The notes under the pieces: model-generated
Databases searched by the model: none
What the model saw: the letters and a program-made list of their open reading frames with translations, nothing else
Told to the model about the DNA's origin: nothing
Assembly: GCA_017607445.1 (NCBI GenBank)
Contig: JAEVHH010000005.1
Coordinates: 4,283,001-4,347,000, forward strand
Reading direction: 5' to 3'
Length of the DNA: 64,000 nt
DNA from: Histoplasma ohiense
Taxonomy: Eukaryota > Ascomycota > Eurotiomycetes > Onygenales > Ajellomycetaceae
Shown here: one piece after another, positions 55,555 to 64,000 of the stretch
How the letters are laid out: the number at the start of each line of letters is the position of its first letter
Position numbering within the stretch: position 1 is the stretch's first letter
Made by a program: the position numbers and the translations under genes

Positions 55555-56985
55555 ATGGAGCTCTCAACACCCTCCCATCCACTCAAGAACATTGACACAG
55601 TCTACATCAGATCACTGAAGCCAGAGTCACCAGCCAATTTTATTACTGAAAAGTCTGACAAGAGACAGAGAAAGACTGTTACAATACTTTCTTCAATTCT
55701 CAAAGAAGTCAGTGACAGCATTCTCACAGTCATCTCTCAGCTACAGAAGTAGTTTGAGAAGACTCAATAGCAACAGAATCTGCAGCAGAAAACTCTCATC
55801 AGATTGACAAAAACTCTGAACAGCTGAATTGAAAAGAAGAAGTAGTCAGTCAGTCAGAACTTTGCTCAAATCTTTTGTGAAAGATTCATTGCATATGTGA
55901 CAGTAGATCTGAGCACAGTATCAACTTTGAGAAAAAGTACTGCTCTGAACACTCACTCACAGTTAAATTCAGCAAAGATAACTGTGAGAGAGTTGACTAT
56001 CTGAGTGAATATTGCACAGAAGAGGAAAAATTCTGCTCTCTCTGAAATTATCTCTGTCAAAACTACAGCTTTCTCAGCTGACAGAGTTAGTGGAGCTGAT
56101 CTGCAGTTCAAGAATATCAGTCAGTCAAAAAGTCTCACAGAGAGTACAAAGCAGCAGAAGAATTCATGAGTTCTTATTATTCTTCAGTCAGAGAAACAGA
56201 TCACCTGACTGCAGTCATATACTGTGCAGCAGATGATCATTGCAAACATTCAGAGAATGAAGAATGTGACTAATATATCAAAGATAAAGCTCATCAGAAC
56301 AGATTGAGTGATTACATCAAACAACAAAGATATACACAATGCTCTGATCACTGAAAAGACAGTGACTACTCTCTGTGAGATTCTTGACACCACAGAGATT
56401 CAGCTATCAGAGCAGTGGTACAATTATACTGTCTCAGAAGTTTCAGAATTCATTCAGAACTGAAAAGAAGCAAGAATTCTCACAGACAAAATGATTGAGA
56501 GAGAGATTCTAACTCAGACAAAGATAAAATCAGTAAGCTGTCAACTCTCACAATATAGAGTGAATCTCAAGACAGAAAAGATTACATGAATTGTCTTCTT
56601 TCTCACTTCAGTGAAAGACTTCTCACTCTTCAATGTCAGTGAGAGAGTCAGACTCATCAAGAAAAGGCCACTGACAGTGAGATATGACTCAGAATATCAG
56701 AGATACTGTCATTCATTAAAGTGTGCATGACTGATGAGATGCTCCAACTGCAGTGAGCTCACAAGTCAGCACAAGAGATCAACAAATATGAAGTGTAAGA
56801 GAGCATCACAGTGTATCAACTGCTGTCAACTCTACTCAACTGAGCATCAGCACTGCTCTGCCACACTCAGATATGTGAATGACATTCTCAGACATCTAAC
56901 TCAAAAGAAGCTAGCAGCTGTTCATCATCTTGACAACAGATATCACAGAGATACTCAGAAGCAGCAATCATCATCAATATAGTCA
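55555..56985 (+). pseudogene. LINE X5 ORF1 (gag-like, Cys-rich C-terminus)
   Basis: Starts MELSTPSHPLKNID and stays in one frame to the Cys-rich region at 56734-56982 (MRCSNCSEL ... QCINCCQLYSTEHQHC), which resembles tandem CCHC knuckles of LINE ORF1 proteins. A central stretch is recoverable between stops. It probably coats the RNA. Decay stops throughout. Confidence 0.78.
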
Positions 56986-57198
56986 GCATCAATGATCACA
57001 GTGATGATATCTACATCATTCACTCAATCAACTCAGTCAACACAGCTCATCAAGCTAGCACCTCACAAGCAGACAGCTACTCAGAACTTCATCAGTGAAG
57101 AGAATATCATCTGATAGATGATCTGCATCAGATGATACTCAGTCTGCACAGCAGAGCAGCAGTATAGTCAAGCAGTTAAAAAATAGTCTAATCTCAGC

Positions 57199-60100
57199 AT
57201 GCAGACAACAGATCTGAGATTCTTCAATCTCATCTCACAGATAAACTTTGACAGCAGCTTATCAAGTGACTTCTTATGCTAGAATATCAACACCAGCAAC
57301 ACAGCTGACACTGCAGAAATAATCAGCAGAAAAATCACTCTTTGCAGATCTTTTGAGTAAATACAGTCAGAGCAGTTCTCTGTCACACAGCAGCTCTACA
57401 GCTTGCTTTCAAACAGAGCTGTGAAGTGATCTGTATACAGAAGTCTTACATACACTCTGATATCAAGACTTCTAATCACTCAGCATATGAGTGCTTTGCA
57501 TTCATAGACTGCTGAAATGACACTAATCTGAAGCAGTGAGAGAAGAAGAGGCTCTGAGTCATGACATACATACACAAGAATTTAAAAATAAGAACACAGT
57601 AACATCAATCTGTGCAAAACAGAGATCTACTGTGAATCAGTATCAATGACTGCCACATTCTCAATATGTACAGACAGTCTGAGACAGACACAGTCATGAA
57701 CTATCTAATCAATTTGAACTCATCAGTCTGCTGTCTAGTAGATGAAGATTTCAATGTACAATATGATGTCTTTGAATCAGAGGCAGTGAATCTGCACTGA
57801 GAAGAGGAGCTTATTCAGTGAATCAGTGAATATAGAATAGATTTTGTGAAAGAGATAGATATTTCAACTTATACAGCAGATCATATAATTGATCTCATCT
57901 TCTTCAATATGATCTTTGCTTTCACTTCAGTGCATCAAGATTTACACTGCAGCTCAGATCATCAGTCTATAATTATTATGCTATCAACAACATCTCAGAC
58001 ACAGCAGAGCAGAGCTCAGATCAAGATCACAGACTTTCAACTGAAGCTTTTTGCAGATCTTATCAGAGATCTTATAATAAATATATCTTGCTTAGATAGA
58101 GTTGAGAATGCAGTATAGCTTGATGATCTGATCTGATGCTTCATTCAGAATCTTCTGACTGCAGCTCAGATAGTCAGTAAGTCAGTGCAACAAAAGCAGA
58201 CTACAGCTCTCTGATGAACAGCAGACTGCTGAAGAGTGCATCAAGAGCTCACCACTCATCAGACAGAGACTGTGAAGCACTGATTCAAGAACACAGTGCA
58301 CAAGATCAAACATGTATACTGAAGACAGATGATCAATAAGATTAGAAATGACAGAGATCTGTACTGAATGATAGTATAGCATAAGCTGAAACTCAATCTC
58401 AGAGCATCTTCTCTGATGATTGAGAATCAGATCATAGAAGAGACAGCTGTCAAAGTTGAGATACTTCAGCAAATCATTCTGAAGCAATACAACTCAGCTA
58501 ATGATTTGAAATACAATTCATTGAATGATGAGCACTGAAGCAGTATGAGAAACCTGCTCTGAGATCTCTGAGTTGAGATGAAGAAGATAGAGTGCAACAC
58601 TATTGAAGTACAGAGTATCTCTTCAGATATGAATGAAATCACAGTACAGCTACTCAAGATATACTGACAGTATATATTTCTCTTTGTACAGCAGCTATAC
58701 AACTGCTGTCTTCAGCTCTGTCACTTCTCACAAATCTGAAAGCTGACAGAGATGACAATGATACTCAAGATAGATAAGAGAAACAGAAGCTCAGTTCATT
58801 TCTGAAGATTTATTACTTTTCTTTCAGTAATCTTCAAGAGACTGAAATGCATTGTTGCAAGACAACTGACATACACAACACTCATTCATGATATAGTCAG
58901 CTTGCAGTATAAAGAGATGCTGCTCAGATAATCTGCAATGAATTTGATAGCTGCTTTCACTTATGAGATGAAGACAGTCTTCACATAATACAAGAAGATA
59001 TTCATAATCATAATAAATGTGCAGAGTGTCTTTGATACTATACTGCACAGATGACTGCTTTAGTAAATAACACAACAGAGATAATCATGCAAGCTGCTAC
59101 AACTTATTGACAGCTTTCTCATCAAATACAGAGCTCAGATTCAGCTGAAGAGAATCATCACAGCAGCACATCAGATACAATGTAATATATTACAGAGATC
59201 TTCTCTGTTATTAATACTGTTTCTTCTGTATCTGACAGAGCTGCTGTGGCAGAATCTGAAACTACATTTTGACTATACAGATGATCTGAATACTTGACAG
59301 ACTATACACTCACTTGACAGCAATACTATTCTTCTCAGTCATAATATACAGAGTATTCTGAGATGAAGGAAGACAAACAAGATAGTCTTCACATCAGAGA
59401 AACTTAAGATGATTCATCTCACAAAAAAATGACACAATGAAACATCATCAGTGATTGTATCAGAGAATCTGATCATACACTCTGTCACTGTCTCAGCTGA
59501 ACAGAAGTCAGTATTCTGTTGACTGAGTATACATTTTGATAGAAGACTCATCTGAAGACTATACATCTCTGCTCAGATAAAAAAGACAAGAGCTGTGACT
59601 CAGTATATCTGAAGTCTAGAAAAGATCAGAAATAAGCTCTCAGCAGATGCTCTGTAAAAGACAGTCACTATCTATATAATTCTCTCACTGCTCTATAATA
59701 CAGAGATCTGATACAGCAGCTGCACACAGTCAGTAAAATACACAAACAGAAATGAGAAGATCAGCTTCTGTCTGAAATAACATATAAAAACAGTCAAAAA
59801 GATGTTTACTATAGCAGTCAGAAAAGTTCTTTCAGTTTTCTGTACAACATTCATTGCAACTCTATATTGAGATACTGAACTCTCATCAGCAATAATAGCT
59901 CTGAAGAAGATCAAAATATATTTCACAACAAGACTTCAGATAATGAATGAGAGATATCCACTGACTTCACAGATAGCTCTCTCAATAATCACATATAAAA
60001 GAAGAGCTGAAACTCAGCAGCATTCAAAGATCAAGATTCAGAGATTGAGAGTGCTACTGTCTGCAGTCAATAGATTCACATTTGTCATTCCACACTACTC

Positions 60101-61180
60101 AGAGAGATGCAGAACAGACTCCACAGAGAATGTAGACAAAAAAAATACTACTCAGATATTCAAGAAATAATGAAGAAATCAATCTTCAACAGATCTATAT
60201 ATTTTCTCAGATGAATCAGAATAGATTCTTGACAACAGCAAATGAGTGAGCTATGATTTTATAGTCTATCAGAGAAACAAAGAACTGATCAGCTTCTCAG
60301 CTGCATTGAGCTTTATATCACATATCTTCAATACTAAGACAGTTGATGTCTGCTGTGCATTAGAGTGTGTGGTGAAGCTTCTACTCTGTATCACAGATGA
60401 CAGCATCTGCTTTCAGATCTGACTCTGCTTTGACAACATCTCAGTCATCTGAAGCATACAGAGCAGTGCAGCAGTCTTCTCAAACTGAGTCTACAGTCAC
60501 TGTCACAAGCTTCTCAGACAATATAATATGAGTCTGAAATGAGCCTCTGAACATATGAGAATAGAGAATAATGAGAAAGCAGACTGTCTGACTAAGCAGA
60601 CAGTCTCATCTACTGCAGTCTCAGTCTATAAACTTGAGATTATGTTCACAGTCAGTGGAATCTGCACAGTGATCAAACAGCTCAGTCAAGAAACAGAATG
60701 AGAGTGATGAAGCAGAGTCTGTGAAAAGCTCTCTGATTGATATCAGAGCTGAAGATTCAGCAGATTGACTGTAGAATATCAAATAAAGACTTCTTCAGAG
60801 CTCAGTATACCACAGTATACTCTTCACTACTGACTTATATTTCACTTCTCTCATGAAGACTTCTTCTGATATCACAGATGCTTTCAGCATGCAGATGTGA
60901 GGCTTATCTGTGTCTGTGAACACAATAAAAGCTCAGAACATTTGATACTCTGTTGACATTTATAAAAATACTTTCTTTACTGACTCAAGATGTCAGCAGC
61001 ACAGTCATACAATCAGACAACAACTGTTGTCTATCTAGAATTTCTGATCTCTACAGACTTTGTAGAACTGCTTGACCACACACAGTTCTACATATAGTAC
61101 TGCATGAGATAACACAGTCATTTGAGCACACATCATCTGACAGCCCCTCACAGCAGTTCCAAGCCTATACAGATGGTACA
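57199..61180 (+). pseudogene. LINE X5 ORF2 (endonuclease, RT, RNase H, Cys/His tail)
   Basis: Endonuclease: LVDEDFNVQ (family G-G-D-F-N) near 57730-57760 and SSDHQSI near 57950-57970. RT: INVQSVFDTIL (family D-V-Q-G-A-F-D) near 59020; the YADD motif has become FDYTDD near 59268-59285. Connection segment 59943-60170 and RNase H from about 60205 (FSDESE; family FSDGS) to NEKADCLTKQ near 60570. The C-terminal CVCEHNKSSEHLIL is near 60910-60950. Small frame jumps suggest indels as well as stops. Not functional. Confidence 0.82.
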
Positions 61181-61194
61181 GATAGCACAACATT

Positions 61195-61415
61195 CAGTAC
61201 AACTGATTCAATCAGTACAATAGACTCAATCAATGCAATCAGTACAAACAGTACAATCAATTCAATCAGTACAATCAGCTCAATTGATTCAATTGATACA
61301 AACAGTACAATCAGTTCAACTGGTTCAATCAGTACAAACAGTACAGTTGATACAATTGATTCAATCAGTTCAATCAATTCAATCAGTTCAATCAGTTCAA
61401 CTGATGCAAATGATT
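61195..61415 (+). repeat. 9-bp tandem repeat of LINE-X copy X5
   Basis: Same unit and frame as 2268-2490, about 24 copies. Unit order differs from X1, X2 and X3. Confidence 0.85.
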
Positions 61416-62085
61416 AAATCAGTATGATTGACTTATCTGTTTCAACTAGCTGTGGCATAATCAGTACAGTCTGTATGCTGACTCAGTCAATATACTCTCA
61501 GCTGCAGATATATACTCTTCTTCTCTCTTCTCACTGCTCTCTATATCTCTCTTCACTTCTTTTCTCTCACAATTTTCTTCAGTACTCTCTTCTCTCTCTC
61601 TTCTCAAGTCTGTGCTGAATCATGTGACTGCAAGATGTCACAGAAGACACAGTCTTTTCTTCACTCTTCTTTTTATTTTTCTTTTCAGAACACTCATTTT
61701 TTCTTTTTTCTTTTGTCTATCTCATCTGTCTTTTCTCTGCTGTTAGAAGCACAGACAGTTCTCAGATCAACTGAAAGAGTTATTTCTCTTCATTCACTAT
61801 AAAGTCTTTCAGACACAGCAGCAGCAGTTCTCTTGGAAATCACACTATAGCTTCATCATGAATGATCATACATTGAGTCAGAAGTGAATGTGCAGCTCAG
61901 TAAAATCCTTTTCAATGAACTGAATCTTCTCAAGAGTTGTCATCTGAATTCTGTTTTCTTTCTCTCTATATACATAGAAATCTCTTCAGTATAGCACATC
62001 TTCATGCTCTTTGGAAGGCTTCTGAAACACAGGCACTGCCCATGTTTTCTCTGGGATGTTAAACCAATACAAACAAACAAACAAA
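61416..62085 (+). other. LINE X5 3' region
   Basis: CT-rich segment (61500-61740), then about 250 bp shared with the SINE-like element at 37155-37370, then the AAAC tail. Short open frames here differ between copies and are not convincing genes. Confidence 0.7.
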
Positions 62086-62399
62086 CAGACATTATTTGCA
62101 GTGTTGTGATGCTAAGCTTGATCAAACTTCTTCATCAACACTATTTACAGTGTTACAGTTTATGAACACTCAGATCTTATAGAATACAGTCAATTGTGTC
62201 TTGAATATTTAGACACAACAATCTATATAATTAATGATAGAGACACTCAGACTCATGAGAGATCTTTTGTAATGACTAGACACTCAGATCTGTAAATAAC
62301 ACACTTAAGTGTAAGAACTGATAATGAGACACTCAGATTTTAAATAATATATTCAGATGTAAGAACTAATAACAAGACACTCAGATCTTAAATACAGAA
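62086..62399 (-). other. Gypsy C 5' leader (distal part)
   Basis: Matches the D leader (29200-29530) on the opposite strand, including repeated GACACTCAGATCT-type motifs (CTGAGTGTC in sense). It ends where gypsy H inserted; CAGAA at 62395-62399 would be the left TSD. Confidence 0.75.
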
Positions 62400-62793
62400 T
62401 GTGATGGGTTAACACTTATTAGTAGTTAACTTACACAATCAATCTCTTCTGCCTCATATTTCACACTCATATACATCTACTCATCTCTGTCATTGCACTC
62501 TGCATTTGTGTAGTCTCTAACAATTCTTTTACATAATCTCTTCTGCTTTGCACTCTGCACTTGTGTAGTTCTAACAATTCTTCCACATAACTCTCAATGT
62601 TCTTCCACTCTGTACTCCACTCTGTGCTCCACTGTGGAATGACTTCTGATATTCTTCCATCTCAATCTCTTCTCTATAAGAACCCTCTTTATATGATCTT
62701 TTCTTCTGATCTCTTTTCTCTTTCTTTTCTTAATCAATTTGTAATCTGTATTTAGAATAGTGCTAGATTGTTAATTGAAGTATGCTCATTATA
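62400..62793 (+). repeat. 5' LTR of gypsy H
   Basis: Shares TATAAG (near 62675), TTTCTTTTCTTAATCAATTTG and ends with D LTRs. The segment between is shortened. Confidence 0.85.
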
Positions 62794-62806
62794 TTACAAA
62801 TTGATT
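62794..62806 (+). promoter_or_regulatory. Candidate self-primed binding site of gypsy H
   Basis: TTACAAATTGATT starts at the first base after the LTR and is the exact complement of AATCAATTTGTAA at 62732-62744 in the LTR, as in D. Confidence 0.6.
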
Positions 62807-63062
62807 CATCTGTGTCAGTCTGAGTGCTCTATGTTTACAATTGCATCCAGGTGCTCAAGTTAAGAATAAGTTATCAAGTCTTCACAAAGCTGTGTTGTTG
62901 TGATAATATCTACAATTTCCAAAGTTCTACAAAGCTGCATCACTGTGATAGTGCTGTGAAGAAGTCTGAGTATTTACAAAGTATTTTCTTCAAGAATAAG
63001 AACTGAATCTTCTGATCTTCAAGCTATCAGAACTAAGAACTATAGTCTTATACAAAAATAAA

Positions 63063-64000
63063 ATGAATTACAAACATCTCTTCATAAGCAAGAACTGAAG
63101 TCTTATCAAAGATAATACTGAACTTTGTAATTTCCTTCAGCAGCAATTCTTACAGATGATGAAGCTTCAACAACAACTGAATCATCTAAGCATAAATACA
63201 TCAGAAATCATACAGATATCAATGTTCTCTGTATATGAAAGAAAAGAACATCTTTCTCTTCTTGACAAGTTTGCAGAAGAGCTCTCAATCTATCTAATCT
63301 GAAAATGAAAGACAAAAGTCAAGCTTGAGAAAGATGAATCTGTGATAGACTCTCTGCTCTCACAAGTCTGCTATGTTCATAGTCAGCTAGAAGAAGACAC
63401 TCTAGCAAAATTTCAACTCTGAATTGAGTCATATATGTATGAAATGTGTACTTCTGAAGAAGTCTTCCATCAACTGAATGTTCTATTCTTGAACTCTACA
63501 CTGCAAGCACATGCAATGCAGTGGCTAAACAGAAATCATCAATGGAATACTCTTCTAGCAAACTATCTGTCTGATTTTGATAGCAAGATCTGTGAAGCAG
63601 AAGAACAGAACTGAGATGATGCTGTGAAAATTAATTTTCTGAGTCAGTATATCAGCTTTGAACTATTTAAACTCTGCATCTTACATCTTATACCCTTGTA
63701 TTATCATGACTACTGCATCCACTTGTGTCAACTCAACAACAACCTTGTGTGTTTCAATGCTGTGCAAGAAAGCCATAACAATTGCAGGCAGAACTTTACA
63801 TCTATCACTGCTTCAACTACATCAACCACCCTCACAGATGCCATAAATTGAATCTCTTATGTGAACACAGAATAGCCAAGAATATCTGATCTCTTCAGAC
63901 AAGAAGTTACTGATTGAATTGTCTGAGAAGTTTGCATTCATTGCAATAGACTGAGATACTTTGCAAGTCAGTGCATCAACACAGTGATCTCAGCTTCTAT
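63063..64000 (+). pseudogene. gag of gypsy H (partial, window edge)
   Basis: ATG 63063 gives MNYKHLFISKN. Residues align with D gag, but the sequence is more divergent than C or E. The zinc knuckle CIHCNRLRYFASQC lies near 63934-63975, where Tyr replaces the His ligand (CAT to TAT). Several TGA and TAG stops. Continues beyond 64000. Confidence 0.82.

Larger units (their letters stand above)
55210..62085 (+). mobile_element. LINE-X copy X5, full length, inserted in the leader of gypsy C
   Basis: A perfect 15-bp TSD CAGACATTATTTGCA at 55195-55209 and 62086-62100. 6.9 kb including a 179-bp LINE-2 stub. Order: 5' leader, ORF1 (from 55555), ORF2 with endonuclease, RT and RNase H, 9-bp array, CT-rich segment, and 3' end TTAAACCAATAC(AAAC)n. 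It is the reference for X1-X3. Saturated with C-to-T decay; no ORF longer than about 100 codons remains. Confidence 0.94.
37951..62399 (-). mobile_element. Gypsy C: old chromovirus of the D family, expanded by five insertions
   Basis: Minus-strand element. Segments are 37951-39106 (3' LTR, chromodomain, integrase end), 49533-50708 (integrase to RNase H), 51925-52550 and 52941-55209 (RNase H, RT, protease, gag) and 62086-62399 (leader). Its 5' LTR lies beyond gypsy H, outside the window. The insertions are LINE-2 with gypsy G, hAT1, a SINE, LINE X5, and gypsy H. The same order of protein blocks as D, and TSDs at four junctions, support this. Confidence 0.9.
62400..64000 (+). mobile_element. 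Gypsy H: 5' part of a D-family chromovirus, runs off the window
   Basis: 5' LTR 62400-62793 (TGTGATGGGTTAAC...ATTATA), a leader with the 13-nt self-complementary primer site, and gag from 63063. The LTR is about 394 bp, shorter than D's 534 bp, so a variant or deleted form. It inserted in the leader of gypsy C in opposite orientation. Pol and the 3' LTR should lie right of the window. Confidence 0.88.

Overview
This window is a solid block of nested, decayed retrotransposons from what is most likely a filamentous fungus. The evidence is Ty3/gypsy chromoviruses with C-terminal chromodomains, LINEs of the Tad/I type with RNase H, and very short introns (47-57 nt) with CTAAC branch sites. I find no intact host gene, rRNA or complete tRNA. 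Nearly every coding region is broken by in-frame TGA codons where Trp (TGG) or Arg (CGA) is expected.

Layout. (1) 1-3176: LINE-X copy X1 (+), 5' end outside the window. (2) 3276-26940: LINE-X copy X2 (-), about 6.7 kb of element stretched over 23.7 kb by two gypsy elements of one family in opposite orientation, A (4645-11788, +) and B (12087-21290, -), and by a LINE-2 stub (24196-24808). B itself holds LINE-X copy X3 (17172-19235). (3) 26952-27897: right end of a hAT-like DNA transposon (hAT2), which probably hosts X2. (4) 27898-37950: gypsy E (-), split by its own family member D (28639-34747, +) and by a SINE-like element (37155-37745) in its LTR. (5) 37951 to at least 62399: gypsy C (-), same family as D and E. 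C is split by LINE-2 (39107-49532), which is itself split by gypsy G (39988-47093), then by hAT1 (50709-51924), by a tRNA-headed SINE (52551-52940), by full-length LINE-X copy X5 (55210-62085, with its own LINE-2 stub), and by gypsy H (62400 to the end, +). Most junctions are proved by target-site duplications (TSDs): 5 bp for gypsy, 8 bp for hAT, 11-15 bp for most LINE/SINE insertions (6 bp for one stub). Uninterrupted copies of the same site elsewhere in the window also help.

Decay. Comparing copies shows a hypermutation of C to T mainly where C is followed by C or G. This differs from classic Neurospora-type RIP, which acts on CpA. It explains the TGA stops and the scarcity of CC, GG and CG. 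The oldest layers (X1, X2, X5, A, B, C, E) are saturated. D is intermediate, LINE-2 and G are light, and hAT1, the SINE heads and the internal VNTRs are almost clean, so the layers can be ordered in time.

Points of most interest: (a) two unrelated gypsy families (A/B and G) each carry, downstream of pol and antisense to it, a spliced accessory ORF with the same six-cysteine module; (b) the D/E/H family has a 13-nt sequence right after the LTR that is complementary to a site inside the LTR, as in Tf1-type self-priming; (c) A and B keep a gag-pol -1 frameshift heptamer; (d) two SINE-like elements borrow the 3' ends of the two LINE families present; (e) the unusual CpC/CpG mutation signature.
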